In this document: positions 1 through 9,860 of the stretch, in pieces
Position numbering within the stretch: position 1 is the first letter of the stretch
Layout of the letters: the number at the start of each line of letters is the position of its first letter
Source: Pandoraea nosoerga
GTDB taxonomy: Bacteria; Pseudomonadota; Gammaproteobacteria; Burkholderiales; Burkholderiaceae
NCBI RefSeq assembly: GCF_902459585.1
Contig: NZ_CABPSC010000009.1
Location: 151,814 to 215,813 of the forward strand
Direction of reading: 5' to 3'
Length of the DNA: 64,000 nucleotides
Translations under genes and position numbers: made by a program
Notes under the pieces: model-generated
Database searches by the model: none
The model's input: only the letters and a program-made list of their open reading frames with translations
What the model was told of the DNA's origin: nothing

Positions 1-159
1 CAGACGCATACATGGCAAGGCGCGCGAAAGCGGGCGTCGGCGCCCTACGGAACGACGGCGCGCGTTTCGCGTATTCGCAGTATCATCGTGGCGCGATCGG
101 CCGCGCGCTGCCTGGCGCGAGCCGGCCAAAGACCCTATTCCCCTGCTGAACTGAACGCC

Positions 160-654
160 ATGAACACCCCCCAGAACCAGAGCGAGCGCTCCGAGATCAC
201 TTTCCGTTTCCTGGCTGAGCCGGCCGCCGTCAACTTTGGCGGCAAGGTGCATGGCGGCTCGCTCATGAAGTGGATCGATGAAGTGGCCTACGCCTGTGCA
301 GCCACCTGGTCGGGCCGCTATTGCGTGACGGTCAGCGTTGGCAACATCCATTTCCACCGCCCGATTCTCGTGGGCAATCTGGTGGAGCTGCGCGCGCGCA
401 TCGTCGCGACCGGTCGCACGAGCATGCATATTCACGTATCGGTCCACGCGGGAGACCCGAAGTGGGGCGAACTGCGCCAGACAACCGACTGCCTGATGGT
501 TTTCGTCGCCGTGGACGAGAGCAATCACCCGGTGAGCGTACCGTCCTTCGAACCGAAAACAGACGAGCAGAAGGCGCTCGCCAAGTACGCCATGGACGTG
601 CGCGCCGCGCTCGGCGCGATCGACGCCATGAAGCCCGGCAACGCCACGATCTGA
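160..654 (+). CDS. Acyl-CoA thioesterase, hotdog fold (YciA type)
   Basis: 164-residue single hotdog-domain protein expected to hydrolyse acyl-CoA thioesters in the cytoplasm. The region reading NFGGKVHGGSLMKWIDEVA is the typical YciA/BACH-type active-site segment, with the Asp in the WIDEVA stretch. The internal ATG at 160 is preferred over the in-frame GTG at 88 because the 24 extra residues are Arg/Ala-rich and do not look conserved. It is convergent with truB and appears to be monocistronic. The physiological acyl chain cannot be told from sequence. Confidence 0.87.
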   Translation: MNTPQNQSERSEITFRFLAEPAAVNFGGKVHGGSLMKWIDEVAYACAATWSGRYCVTVSVGNIHFHRPILVGNLVELRARIVATGRTSMHIHVSVHAGDPKWGELRQTTDCLMVFVAVDESNHPVSVPSFEPKTDEQKALAKYAMDVRAALGAIDAMKPGNATI

Positions 655-670
655 ACGCCACGATTTGAAC
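643..670. repeat. Tandem 14-bp repeat over the thioesterase stop codon
   Basis: Two copies of a 14-bp unit (GCCACGATCTGAAC, then the same with T for C at position 9) lie head to tail. The first contains the stop codon of the thioesterase gene, so the second looks like a duplicated gene end. Confidence 0.6.
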
Positions 671-878
671 ACCACGCCCCGAGCGTCACGCCCCGAACGT
701 CGGGACTGACGCACGCCGAGAGCGCGGCAGCACAAGGCTGTCTCGTCGCGGCGATCTTCGGTGTCTTCGGCGGTAAGGGTTGCGACGCCCGTCGCCGATC
801 ATTGCGAAATGCGGGGCCGGGAGCCGGTCGGCCGGGGCTGCATGCTCCACGGCTGCGCGCGCCCGACGCGGGCGGGTG

Positions 879-1865
879 TCATTGCGTCTTGAGCAGCCGC
901 TGCGGCGTCAGCAGGCCTTCGCCATCGAGCCGCGCCACGCCGAGCAGGCGGGCGCCGGCGGCATCGCTTGCCTCGGCATAGACCTTGACCTCGATCGCGT
1001 CGTGCGCCGACGCGCAGGCGCGCAGCGGCTGCGGACAACGCGCGTCGTCCAGGCGCAGGCGCTGACCATGGCTGAAGCGCTTCGTGAGCGTCTCGTCGAG
1101 CCATACGGCGGGCAGCGTCCTGAGCAACGCATCGACGGGCGCCAGTCGCTGCACGCGTTGCGCATGGTCGAGGGCGGCCAGCATCTCGAGCGTCACCGCT
1201 CCCTCCAGCGTGAGCGGTCCCACCGCCGTGCGCCGCAGCCCGCGCAGGTGAGCGCCACAGCCCAGCGCCTCGCCAATGTCTTCGGCCAGCGTGCGCACAT
1301 ACGTGCCCTTGCTGCATGTCACCCGGAAGGTGAACTCGGCGGCGCCGGGCAGCGAGCACGTCACCAGTTCGAGCGATCGAATCGTGACCTGGCGCGCTTC
1401 GCGCTCGAGCGTCTGCCCGGCGCGCGCGTATTCGTAGAGCGGCTTGCCGTCACGCTTGAGGGCCGAGTACATCGGCGGCACCTGTGAAATCGGGCCGGTA
1501 AAGCGCGGCAGAATCGCGCGAATCGCGGCCTCGTCCACCGTCACCGGTCGCGTTTGCAACACCTCGCCTTCCGCGTCGCCTGTCGTGGTGGTCTCGCCCA
1601 GACGCACGTGCGCCTCATACGTCTTGTCGGCGTCAAGCAAGTCCTGCGAGAACTTCGTCGCCTCGCCGAAGCACAGCGGCAGCAAGCCCGTGGCCAACGG
1701 GTCAAGCGTGCCCGTATGCCCGGCCTTCACGGCCTGGAGCAGACGCTTGGCCCTGACGAGCGCATCGTTGGACGACAGGCCGAGCGGCTTGTCGAGCAGC
1801 AGCACGCCGTCGAGGGCAAAGCGGGGAAGTTTTTGGCGGGGTGCCTGCGAACGCGGGTCCGTCAT
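879..1865 (-). CDS. truB: tRNA pseudouridine-55 synthase TruB
   Basis: 328-residue enzyme that converts U55 to pseudouridine in the T-loop of tRNAs. The motif GHTGTLDPLATG (residues 49-60) carries the catalytic Asp55, equivalent to Asp48 of E. coli TruB. The N-terminal GVLLLDKPLGLSS is also diagnostic. The start at 1865 was chosen because upstream in-frame codons encode a non-conserved Arg/Ala-rich stretch. It is the last gene of the rimP-nusA-infB-rbfA-truB operon, with a 238-bp gap to rbfA that holds GC-rich repeats. Confidence 0.96.
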   Translation of the reverse strand: MTDPRSQAPRQKLPRFALDGVLLLDKPLGLSSNDALVRAKRLLQAVKAGHTGTLDPLATGLLPLCFGEATKFSQDLLDADKTYEAHVRLGETTTTGDAEGEVLQTRPVTVDEAAIRAILPRFTGPISQVPPMYSALKRDGKPLYEYARAGQTLEREARQVTIRSLELVTCSLPGAAEFTFRVTCSKGTYVRTLAEDIGEALGCGAHLRGLRRTAVGPLTLEGAVTLEMLAALDHAQRVQRLAPVDALLRTLPAVWLDETLTKRFSHGQRLRLDDARCPQPLRACASAHDAIEVKVYAEASDAAGARLLGVARLDGEGLLTPQRLLKTQ

Positions 1866-2029
1866 GATGCGGGGATGGCTTGATGAGTTCGTGGAAATTC
1901 TACCGCGCCGCCGCGCCGCCGCGGCATGCCGGCCAGCTTCGGCGCACGGTCTGCGATCGACTTTCGCCCTTCGGCGCCCTCGGCACCCTTGGGCACCTTT
2001 CGGCACTCAATACGTTGGCTTAGGTGCGG

Positions 2030-2090
2030 TTTGCGCGCGGCTTAGACCCGGGTTGGGCGCGGGTTGGGCGCGGTTTAGGTGCGGTTTTGG
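2030..2090. repeat. Degenerate G-rich repeats between truB and rbfA
   Basis: The gap between truB and rbfA contains successive copies of a GGGTTGGGCGC-like unit followed by GGTTTAGGTGCGGTTTTGG. They are short, degenerate and non-coding. No promoter was recognised. Confidence 0.45.
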
Positions 2091-2103
2091 CGGCTGAGGC
2101 CGC

Positions 2104-2529
2104 TTACTTGCCGTCGTCCTCGTCGCCGTCTTCCCGGGCGCCGCGCGGTGCCTCCTCGTCCGCCGCGTCCTTCGCGCGCGTGGCGTTTGCCGTATCGATC
2201 AGCCGCGACATCTCGATGGCGCGTTCAATCGACTGGTCGTAATGGAAATGCAGGGTCGGCACCGTGTGAATGTGCAGCCGCTTGAACAGCAGATTGCGCA
2301 GATAGCCGGCCGCCTCGTTGAGCGCTTCACCGGTCTGCTTCGGATCGCCGGTAAGCGTCGTGTAAAACACTTTCGCGTGCGCATAGTCGGGGGTGACTTC
2401 CACGCTTTGCAGCGTGACCAGCCCGATGCGCGGGTCCTTCACTTCGCGTTGGATCAGTTCCGACAGATCGCGTTGGATCTGGTCGTTGATGCGAAGATTC
2501 CGACCCGGAACGCCACGTTTCTTTGCCAT
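2104..2529 (-). CDS. rbfA: 30S ribosome-binding factor RbfA
   Basis: 141-residue KH-type protein needed for late 16S rRNA 5'-end processing and 30S maturation. The segment [24 protein letters not shown] is characteristic of the N-terminal helix and strand, and [19 protein letters not shown] of the C-terminal part of the fold. The start at ATG 2529 ([11 protein letters not shown]) gives the expected length. The extra in-frame sequence upstream would run across the infB stop and a hairpin. The last ~20 residues are acidic and probably disordered. Confidence 0.96.
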   Translation of the reverse strand: MAKKRGVPGRNLRINDQIQRDLSELIQREVKDPRIGLVTLQSVEVTPDYAHAKVFYTTLTGDPKQTGEALNEAAGYLRNLLFKRLHIHTVPTLHFHYDQSIERAIEMSRLIDTANATRAKDAADEEAPRGAREDGDEDDGK

Positions 2530-2546
2530 GACAAACTCGCTGATAA

Positions 2547-2592
2547 TGCAATGGCCCACGCCGCCGGTTTCCCGGCTCGGTGGGCCATTGCA
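2547..2592 (-). promoter_or_regulatory. Long hairpin in the infB-rbfA spacer
   Basis: A perfect 13-bp inverted repeat (TGCAATGGCCCAC at 2547-2559 and its complement at 2580-2592) encloses a second GCCGG/CCGGC stem. The combined stem-loop fills the short infB-rbfA gap. It lacks a U-tract, so it is more likely an RNA-processing or stability element, or an attenuator, than a full terminator. The structure is seen directly. The function is inferred. Confidence 0.7.
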
Positions 2593-2612
2593 CTTCCGTT
2601 GGGCAGATCGCG

Positions 2613-5564
2613 TTACAGCGAACGCGCAACTTCCGTGATTTCGAACGCTTCGAGCTGGTCGCCTTCGGTGATGTCGTTGAAGTTCTTCACCGACAGACCG
2701 CACTCGAAGCCGGACTTGACTTCCTTCACGTCATCCTTGAAGCGCTTGAGCGAATCGAGCTCGCCCGTGAAGATGACCACGTTGTCGCGCAGCACGCGCA
2801 CGTGCGACGAACGCTTGACGAAGCCGTCGAGCACCATGCAGCCGGCCACCGTGCCGACCTTCGGCACGCGGAACGTCTGACGCACTTCGATGAGACCGGT
2901 GATCTCTTCCTTCTTCTCCGGCGCCAGCATGCCCGACATCGCTGCCTTCACTTCGTCCACGGCGTCGTAGATGATGTTGTAGTAACGAATGTCGATACCG
3001 TTCGACTCCGCCAGCTTGCGCGCCAGTGCGTCCGCACGCGTGTTGAAGCCGATGATGACCGCCTTCGAAGCCGTGGCCAGGTTGACGTCGCTCTCGCTGA
3101 TGCCGCCCACCGCCGCGTGCACGATCTGCACGCGCACTTCGGGCGTCGAGAGCTTGTTGAGCGACTGCGCCAGCGCTTCTTGCGAACCCTGCACGTCTGC
3201 CTTGATGATGAGCGGCAGCGTCTTGACTTCACCTTCGGCCATCTGCTCGAACATGTTCTCGAGCTTGGCGGCCTGCTGCTTGGCGAGCTTCACGTCGCGG
3301 AACTTGCCCTGACGGAACAGCGCGATCTCGCGTGCCTTGCGCTCGTCCTGCACCACCAGTACCTCTTCGCCGGCGCCCGGGACTTCGGACAGCCCCTGGA
3401 TTTCCACCGGAATCGACGGACCGGCTTCCTTCGCGTTCTTGCCGGTCTCGTCGAGCATCGCGCGCACACGGCCGTAGGCCTGGCCGGCCAGCACCATGTC
3501 GCCGCGATTGAGCGTGCCCGACTGCACGAGAATCGTCGCGACCGGGCCCTTGCCCTTGTCCAGCTTCGCCTCGATCACGATGCCCTTGGCCGGGGCGTCC
3601 ACCGGCGCCTTCAGTTCCAGCACTTCGGCCTGCAGCAGCACGTTCTCGAGCAGATCGTCGATGCCCGTACCGGTCTTGGCCGACACCGGCACGAACGGCG
3701 AATCGCCACCGTACTCTTCCGGCACCACGCCCTCGGCCACCAGCTCCTGCTTCACGCGCTCGGGGTTGGCTTCAGGCTTGTCGATCTTGTTGATCGCCAC
3801 GACGATCGGCACGCCGGCCGACTTCGCGTGAGCAATCGCTTCCTTCGTCTGCGGCATGACGCCGTCGTCGGCCGCGACCACCAGAATCACGATGTCCGTG
3901 GCCTGCGCACCGCGGGCACGCATGGCCGTGAAGGCCTCGTGACCCGGCGTATCGAGGAACGTCACCGTGCCGCGCGGCGTATCGACGTGGTACGCGCCGA
4001 TGTGCTGCGTAATGCCGCCCGCTTCGCCCGCCGCCACCTTCGCGCGACGGATGTAGTCGAGCAACGAGGTCTTGCCGTGGTCGACGTGACCCATCACCGT
4101 GACGACCGGCGGGCGCGGCAGCGCTTCGGCCACCGACGCCTCGTTGCCCAGTTCCAGCAGCGTCTCCGGGTCGTCGAGCTTCGCGGCAATCGCACGGTGG
4201 CCGAGTTCCTCGACCACGATCATCGCCGTTTCCTGATCGAGCACCTGGTTGATGGTTACCATCTGGCCCATCTTCATCATCAGCTTGATGACTTCCGCGG
4301 CCTTGACCGACATCTTGTGCGCCAGATCGGCGACGCTGATCGTCTCCGGCACATGCACGTCGCGCACGACCGGCTCGGTCGGGGCCTGGAAGGCCTGACG
4401 CTCGTCCTGCGCGTGACGGTCGCCACGACGGCCGCCACGGCCGCCGCTGCGCCAGCCGTCCGCGCCACCGCTCGTGTCGCCGCGCGTCTTCATGCCGCCG
4501 CGCTTGTTGCGGTTATCGGCATCCTTCTGCCAGGCACCGCCCTTCTTGTCCTTCTTGTCCGCCGCGCCGGCCGACGTGGACGGCGCCGCCGTGACCGGCT
4601 TCTTGTCCGCCGGCTTGGCCGTGGCCGCGCCCTCGGGCTTGGCCGGCTTGTGCAGCGTGCCCTTCGCTTCGGGCTTGGCGCCCGCCGCGGCCGCCGGCGC
4701 CGGTTCCGGCGCCTTGAGTACGCGCCGCGGCGCGTTCATCATTTCGCGAATGGCGCGCGCTTCCGCTTCGGCCGCTGCACGGCGCTTGCGAATCGCCTCC
4801 TCTTCGGCACGCGCCTTGTCGGCCGCAGCGCTCGCCTTCTCGGCCGCCGCACGCGCTTCCTCGCTGGCCTTGCGGGCCTGCTCGCGCTCGGCGTCCGCCT
4901 TGGCAGCCGCCGCCTTCTCCGCGGCAGCCTTCTCGGCCTGCGCGGCCTTTTCGGCGTCGGCCTTGGCCGCCTTGTCCGCTTGCGCGTCGGCCTGCGCCTC
5001 GGCAGCCTTCACCTTCTGTTCTTCGGCCGCCTTCGCGGCCGCGGCGCGCTCCGCTTCCTCGCGAGCGCGGCGCTCGGCGGCTTCCTTTTCCTCGCGCTCG
5101 CGGCGCTCGGCTTCCTCGCGCTCGAGCTGCTCCTGGCGACGCTTCAGTTCAGCGGCCTCGGCGGCCAGACGCTCCGCCTCGCGGCGTGCGTCTTCCTCGC
5201 GCTGGCGAAGCGCCTCGTCTTCCGCAGCGGCGGCCGCGGCGCTCTCGGCGCCTTCCGTGATGTCGTCGCGCTTGACGAAGGTGCGCTTCTTGCGCACTTC
5301 GACCTGAATCGTGCGCGCCTTACCGGTCGCGTCGGCTTGCTTGATTTCCGAAGTCTGGCGACGCGTCAGAGTGATCTTCTTTTTGTCGCCGTCGCCAGCA
5401 CCGTGCGACCGGCGCAGGTGCTCCAGCAGACGGGCCTTGTCGGCTTCCGTCAGCGAATCGTCGGCGCTGAGTTTGTCCACGCCGGCGGCTTTGAGTTGCT
5501 CCAGCAACACGCCGGCCGGCATTTTCAGTTCTGCAGCAAATTGGGCTACGTTGATGCTCGCCAT
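2613..5564 (-). CDS. infB: Translation initiation factor IF-2
   Basis: 983-residue GTPase that brings fMet-tRNA to the 30S subunit and promotes subunit joining. The N-terminal IF2_N domain begins [13 protein letters not shown]. Residues of roughly 115-300 form a long Ala/Glu/Lys/Arg-rich probable coiled coil, followed by a Pro/Lys/Gly linker. The G domain starts near residue 490 with GHVDHGKT (G1), then DTPGHEAF (G3) and NKID (G4), followed by the usual C-terminal domains. AGAGGT lies 6 bases upstream of the start. It is co-oriented with nusA, 80 bp downstream of it. Confidence 0.98.
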   Translation of the reverse strand: MASINVAQFAAELKMPAGVLLEQLKAAGVDKLSADDSLTEADKARLLEHLRRSHGAGDGDKKKITLTRRQTSEIKQADATGKARTIQVEVRKKRTFVKRDDITEGAESAAAAAAEDEALRQREEDARREAERLAAEAAELKRRQEQLEREEAERREREEKEAAERRAREEAERAAAAKAAEEQKVKAAEAQADAQADKAAKADAEKAAQAEKAAAEKAAAAKADAEREQARKASEEARAAAEKASAAADKARAEEEAIRKRRAAAEAEARAIREMMNAPRRVLKAPEPAPAAAAGAKPEAKGTLHKPAKPEGAATAKPADKKPVTAAPSTSAGAADKKDKKGGAWQKDADNRNKRGGMKTRGDTSGGADGWRSGGRGGRRGDRHAQDERQAFQAPTEPVVRDVHVPETISVADLAHKMSVKAAEVIKLMMKMGQMVTINQVLDQETAMIVVEELGHRAIAAKLDDPETLLELGNEASVAEALPRPPVVTVMGHVDHGKTSLLDYIRRAKVAAGEAGGITQHIGAYHVDTPRGTVTFLDTPGHEAFTAMRARGAQATDIVILVVAADDGVMPQTKEAIAHAKSAGVPIVVAINKIDKPEANPERVKQELVAEGVVPEEYGGDSPFVPVSAKTGTGIDDLLENVLLQAEVLELKAPVDAPAKGIVIEAKLDKGKGPVATILVQSGTLNRGDMVLAGQAYGRVRAMLDETGKNAKEAGPSIPVEIQGLSEVPGAGEEVLVVQDERKAREIALFRQGKFRDVKLAKQQAAKLENMFEQMAEGEVKTLPLIIKADVQGSQEALAQSLNKLSTPEVRVQIVHAAVGGISESDVNLATASKAVIIGFNTRADALARKLAESNGIDIRYYNIIYDAVDEVKAAMSGMLAPEKKEEITGLIEVRQTFRVPKVGTVAGCMVLDGFVKRSSHVRVLRDNVVIFTGELDSLKRFKDDVKEVKSGFECGLSVKNFNDITEGDQLEAFEITEVARSL

Positions 5565-5644
5565 TCAAACCTCTTCAAGCAAGGCCACGCGCCTTGCGGT
5601 TAACTTCAAAGTTCACTGTTCCATATGCATGCCGGGGCAGGTCA

Positions 5645-7120
5645 TCATTGGAACCAGTGCTCTCGCGCTTTCATGATCAGGGTCTTCGCGGCTTCCTCGT
5701 CGACACCGGTCATCTCGGTCAGTTCGTCGACAGCCAGTTCGGCCAGATCATCGCGCGTCTGAATTTCATGCTCGGCCAGCTTGGCCAGCAGCTCGGGCGT
5801 CATGCCTTCGAGGCTCTTCAGATCGAGCGCAACACCCTCGACCTTCTCCTCGGTGGCAATCGCCTGCGTGAGCAGCGCGTCGCGCGCACGATTGCGCAGT
5901 TCATGCACCGTGTCCTCGTCGAACGCTTCGATTTCCAGCATTTCGTTCAAGGGCACATAGGCGATCTCCTCCAGGCTCGAGAAACCTTCCTCGATCAGGA
6001 TGTCCGCCACTTCCTCGTCCACATCCAGACGCTGCATGAACAGCGCGCGCAGCGCGCCGCGCTCCTCGTTCTGCTTCTCGGCCGATTCGTCCGGCGTCAT
6101 GATGTTGATCTGCCAGCCCGTCAACTCCGACGCGAGACGCACGTTCTGGCCGCTGCGGCCGATCGCCACCGCCAGTTCGTTCTCGTCGACGACCACGTCC
6201 ATGCTGTGCTTCTCTTCGTCCACGACGATCGATTGCACGGCCGCCGGCGCCAGCGCGCCGATCACGAACTGCGCAGGATCTTCCGACCACAGCACGATGT
6301 CGACGTTTTCACCGCCGAGCTCGTTGCGCACAGCCTGCACACGCGTGCCGCGAATGCCCACGCAGGTGCCGATCGGGTCGATGCGCTTGTCGTATGCCAC
6401 CACGGCAATCTTCGCGCGCACGCCCGGATCGCGGGCGGCCGACTTGATCTCCAGCAGGCCCTGCTCGATTTCCGGCACTTCCATGCCGAACAGCTCGATC
6501 AGGAATTCCGGCGCCGTGCGCGAGAGTTCGATCTGCGGGCCGCGCGCCGTGCGATCGACCTTCACGATGTACGCGCGAACGCGATCGCCGATACGCAGGT
6601 TTTCCTTCGGAATCAACTGGTCGCGGCGCAGCAACGCTTCGACGCGGCCCGATTCGACGATCAGATTCCCCTTGTCGAGACGCTTGACCGTGCCGGTCAT
6701 GATCTTCTCGCCACGCTCGAGGAAGTCCGACAGGATCTGCTCGCGCTCGGCGTCGCGAATGCGCTGCAGGATCACCTGCTTGGCCGCTTGCGCGCCGATG
6801 CGACCGAACTCGACCGACTCGACCGGCTCTTCGATGTATTCGCCGACTTCGAGCGCCGGGTTTTCTTCCTTCGCTTCGAACAGCAGGATCTGCTTGTCCG
6901 GCTCTTGCAGGCCGGCCTCGTCGGGCACTACCAGCCAGCGACGGAAGCTCTCGTGCTCGCCCGACTCACGGTCGATGTGCACGCGAATGTCGACGTCTTC
7001 GGTGTAGCGCTTCTTGGTGGCCGAAGCCAATGCTGCTTCAAGCGCGCCGAACACGACATCCTTGTCGACGTTCTTTTCGCGCGCGAGCGCATCGACCAAC
7101 AGCAATACTTCGCGACTCAT
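5645..7120 (-). CDS. nusA: Transcription termination/antitermination protein NusA
   Basis: 491-residue RNA-polymerase-associated factor that modulates pausing, termination and antitermination. Order of parts: N-terminal RNAP-binding domain (starts [18 protein letters not shown]), S1 domain, KH1 and KH2 ([30 protein letters not shown]), then two C-terminal acidic helical repeats typical of the proteobacterial protein. Its start overlaps the rimP end by 4 bp, suggesting translational coupling. Confidence 0.98.
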   Translation of the reverse strand: MSREVLLLVDALAREKNVDKDVVFGALEAALASATKKRYTEDVDIRVHIDRESGEHESFRRWLVVPDEAGLQEPDKQILLFEAKEENPALEVGEYIEEPVESVEFGRIGAQAAKQVILQRIRDAEREQILSDFLERGEKIMTGTVKRLDKGNLIVESGRVEALLRRDQLIPKENLRIGDRVRAYIVKVDRTARGPQIELSRTAPEFLIELFGMEVPEIEQGLLEIKSAARDPGVRAKIAVVAYDKRIDPIGTCVGIRGTRVQAVRNELGGENVDIVLWSEDPAQFVIGALAPAAVQSIVVDEEKHSMDVVVDENELAVAIGRSGQNVRLASELTGWQINIMTPDESAEKQNEERGALRALFMQRLDVDEEVADILIEEGFSSLEEIAYVPLNEMLEIEAFDEDTVHELRNRARDALLTQAIATEEKVEGVALDLKSLEGMTPELLAKLAEHEIQTRDDLAELAVDELTEMTGVDEEAAKTLIMKAREHWFQ

Positions 7121-7575
7121 CGTTTGCGACTCCTAAAATCAATCTGCGGCACAAGGCGCGCACGGTCAATATCCGCGAGGGTGAATTCGAGCAGCGCCGG
7201 GCCGCCCTTGCCTTCGAACTCCAGGCTCAGGTTCTCGCCCTGCGGCGCCTGCAGGATGCCGCGGAACTGCTTGCGGCCTTCGAGCGGCACACGCAACGTG
7301 AGACTCACTTCTGCGCCGGTGAAACGCTCGAAGTCGCGCAGCTTGCGCAGCGGACGATCCAGCCCCGGCGACGACACTTCGAGTCGGTCGTAATTGACGT
7401 TCTCGACCATCAGGACATGCGAGAGCTGACGGCTCACCGTCTCGCAGTCATCGATCGTGATGCCCTCCGGCTTGTCGATGTACACGCGCAGCAAACCGCC
7501 GCCGGCGCGCTCAAGATCGACCAGCTCGTAACCCAGGCCTTCGACCGTGGTCTCGATCAGTTCTGGCAATTGCAA
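7117..7575 (-). CDS. rimP: Ribosome maturation factor RimP
   Basis: 152-residue two-domain protein required for 30S maturation. The motifs [19 protein letters not shown] and [10 protein letters not shown] are diagnostic. The start codon is TTG (7573-7575), supported by the sequence AGGGTGAG a few bases upstream and by the absence of an ATG in the conserved position. It is the first gene of the operon, so the promoter should lie in 7576-7740, although no clear -35/-10 pair was recognised there. Confidence 0.95.
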   Translation of the reverse strand: MQLPELIETTVEGLGYELVDLERAGGGLLRVYIDKPEGITIDDCETVSRQLSHVLMVENVNYDRLEVSSPGLDRPLRKLRDFERFTGAEVSLTLRVPLEGRKQFRGILQAPQGENLSLEFEGKGGPALLEFTLADIDRARLVPQIDFRSRKR

Positions 7576-7944
7576 CTTTACTCACCCTAGAAAAACTCGC
7601 GCGCATCAGCAGCGCCCGACATGTTGCGCGCCCCGCATGGGACGTCGCACGATACCCGCCTGGACCGTCCGGGCCGGCGTGCCCGCGTCGACACACCCAC
7701 TCCCCGACACGGCGGTATCGGCCGCGCAAAACGCTCGCGGCAAAAAAAAATGGGCGAAACGCCCATTTCTTACAGCCTCATTGCGCATGAGGTGCGCGCC
7801 GCAACAGAACGTGTGACGCGCAAACCAGCTTATTCGTTGATTTTATATGGTTTTGGGCCAGTTTGCAACGCTTGGCGCGGCAAATGCCCATCGGACGGGC
7901 ATCGATGCGACATTGCCGCACCGCGGAAGAACACGTTTGCGCGA
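7576..7944. other. Intergenic region upstream of rimP
   Basis: This 369-bp gap holds the rluB terminator at 7742-7768 and must hold the start of the rimP operon transcript. The part nearest rluB (7800-7880) is relatively AT-rich. No tRNA or other RNA gene was recognised. Confidence 0.5.
7742..7768 (-). terminator. Intrinsic terminator after rluB
   Basis: A perfect 9-bp stem AAATGGGCG/CGCCCATTT with a 3-base loop is followed on the minus strand by an uninterrupted U-tract (nine T including stem bases). It lies about 180 bp past the rluB stop and before the rimP operon. Confidence 0.88.
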
Positions 7945-9705
7945 TCAGCGCGAGCGGTTCCCGCCGCGATTTCCCCGGTTGCCTTGATGGCCGCCGCCCG
8001 CACGGTTGCCGCCGCGGCTGCGATTGCCGCTCACGTTACCGTTCACATTGCCGCCTCGCGACTGGCCGCCAAAACCGCCGCCGGCGTTGCCGCCGCCAAA
8101 GCGACGCCCCTCGCCGCGGGGCGCGGGCGTCTGCCCGGGGTAGCCGCCGCTCGGGCCGACGAACGCCGTGAGCGGGTTGGCGCGCGGGCGCCGCGACTGT
8201 CCCGGCTCGCGGGCGAAGACGCCCAACGCCGTTTGCATCGGATCGGGCTGACGACGCGGCTCCTTCGGCGCCCCGGCCTTGCCGCCGCGACCACTCTTGC
8301 CTTTCTCGTCCGAGCCCGCCCCCGGCATCTTCATGCCGACCGCCGCGAACAGCGAACGCACCTGTGCGTCGTCGAGCTCTTCGTAGCGACCGCGCTTGAG
8401 GCCGCGCGGCAACGTCAGCGGGCCATAACGGGTACGGATCAGGCGGCTCACCATCAGGCCGGCGGCGTCGAACATGCGACGCACTTCGCGATTGCGGCCT
8501 TCGGTCAGCGCGACGTGATACCAATGGTTGGAGCCTTCGCCGCCACCGTCCTGCAGACGCAGGAAGTTGGCCTGACCGTCTTCCAGCTCGATGCCGCGCA
8601 GCAGTTGCTGGCGCGACGCTTCGCTCAACTGGCCGACCGTGCGCACCGCATATTCGCGCTCGATGCCGTAGCGCGGATGCATGAAGCGGTTGGCCAGATC
8701 GCCCGACGTCGTGAGGATCAGCAGGCCCTCGGTATTGAAGTCGAGACGACCGACCGCGAGCCATTTGGCCGTTTTCATCGGCGGCAGACGGTCAAACACC
8801 GAAGCGCGGCCTTCCGGATCCGAATGGCTGACGATTTCGCCGGCCGGCTTGTGATAGAGCAGCACGCGCGGCGGCTTGCTCGTGATGCGGCGCTTGACCA
8901 GCTTGCCGTTGATGCGCACCTGGTCGGTCGGCAGAATGCGCTGGCCGATGTGGGCCGGCTCGGCATTCACCGACACACGCCCCGCGAGAATCAGCTCCTC
9001 CATCTCACGACGCGACCCCATGCCCGCTTCGGCAAGCACCTTGTGCAGTTTCGGCGCCTCGTCGTCGGGCGAGAGCACGCGACGCTCGGCGGGACGGCGG
9101 CCGCGCTTGGCCGCAGCCTTGGCGTCAGCGTCGGACTCTTCGCTGTCGAAGCCGCCCGAGGTCACGAAAGCGAACAGGTCGTCGCCGTCGCCCTTGCCTG
9201 CCTGGGCGCCATGCGGGCCGCGGGCGCCGCCGGGCGCCCCCTTGCGGCCACGCCCCTTGCCGGCGCCTTGCCCCTTGCCACGCGGCGATGCGCCGTTGGC
9301 GCCGTTGGCGCCACTGGCACTATTGGCACTATTGGCACCATTGGCGCCCGCGCCCCCCGCCTGCGGCGATTGCCCTGCGCCGTCGCGCTTGCCGCCACGC
9401 GACTTGCGGGCGGCGTTGCGACCACGCCCTTGCGCAGCCTGCGGCGCGCCTTCGTTGAGTGCAGCGCCGCCGTCGAGGCTCTCGCCGGACGACGCATGCT
9501 GCGTTGCCTCCGGTGCCAACGACTCGCCGTCGTCGCCCTCGCGCTTGGCTTGCTGGGCCGCACGCCGGCGGGCGATCAGACTGCGCGGACCGCGACGCAA
9601 GCCGCGGCGCGACGCCTTTTCATCGCCGCCCTCGCCTTCCGGCGCGCGCGTTTCGGCACCGGCATCGCGTGCGTGCAGGTCCTGGGATTCTTCGTTTTGT
9701 TTCAA
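7945..9705 (-). CDS. rluB: 23S rRNA pseudouridine synthase RluB, with long extensions
   Basis: RluB makes pseudouridine 2605 of 23S rRNA. An S4 RNA-binding domain lies near residues 218-265 ([18 protein letters not shown]). The catalytic motif [12 protein letters not shown] is near residue 320. About 215 residues before and 130 after are low-complexity, basic, Gly/Asn/Arg-rich and probably disordered. The best start looks like TTG at 9705, with GAGG five bases upstream. An ATG at 9777 has no visible ribosome-binding site. It lies downstream of scpB on the same strand. Confidence 0.88.
   Translation of the reverse strand: MKQNEESQDLHARDAGAETRAPEGEGGDEKASRRGLRRGPRSLIARRRAAQQAKREGDDGESLAPEATQHASSGESLDGGAALNEGAPQAAQGRGRNAARKSRGGKRDGAGQSPQAGGAGANGANSANSASGANGANGASPRGKGQGAGKGRGRKGAPGGARGPHGAQAGKGDGDDLFAFVTSGGFDSEESDADAKAAAKRGRRPAERRVLSPDDEAPKLHKVLAEAGMGSRREMEELILAGRVSVNAEPAHIGQRILPTDQVRINGKLVKRRITSKPPRVLLYHKPAGEIVSHSDPEGRASVFDRLPPMKTAKWLAVGRLDFNTEGLLILTTSGDLANRFMHPRYGIEREYAVRTVGQLSEASRQQLLRGIELEDGQANFLRLQDGGGEGSNHWYHVALTEGRNREVRRMFDAAGLMVSRLIRTRYGPLTLPRGLKRGRYEELDDAQVRSLFAAVGMKMPGAGSDEKGKSGRGGKAGAPKEPRRQPDPMQTALGVFAREPGQSRRPRANPLTAFVGPSGGYPGQTPAPRGEGRRFGGGNAGGGFGGQSRGGNVNGNVSGNRSRGGNRAGGGHQGNRGNRGGNRSR
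9292..9345. repeat. Six 9-bp tandem repeats inside rluB
   Basis: Six head-to-tail 9-mers (GCCGTTGGC, GCCACTGGC, ACTATTGGC, ACCATTGGC variants) encode an alternating Gly/Ser-Ala-Asn repeat in the disordered N-terminal part of RluB. The 9-bp unit keeps the frame, so copy-number change would only lengthen or shorten the linker. Confidence 0.85.
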
Positions 9706-9860
9706 CACAACCTCATTGGAAAACGGGATCGTTGCGAGCAGGCGGTAAGTCGCTGCCCTGATCCGTGTTCGCACCATGAATGCGCGGCAAATGCTTGCCG
9801 CGACTTCGTTCTTATCGCAAACGGCCTCGAGCGTGCGCACGGCGCAAGTGCGCCGGCGCC

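Noticed and set aside
2580-5603. Long open frame opposite infB
   Set aside because: It is the antisense reflection of high-GC codons in infB, is Arg/Leu/His-rich and lacks any start signal. IF-2 on the minus strand is certain.
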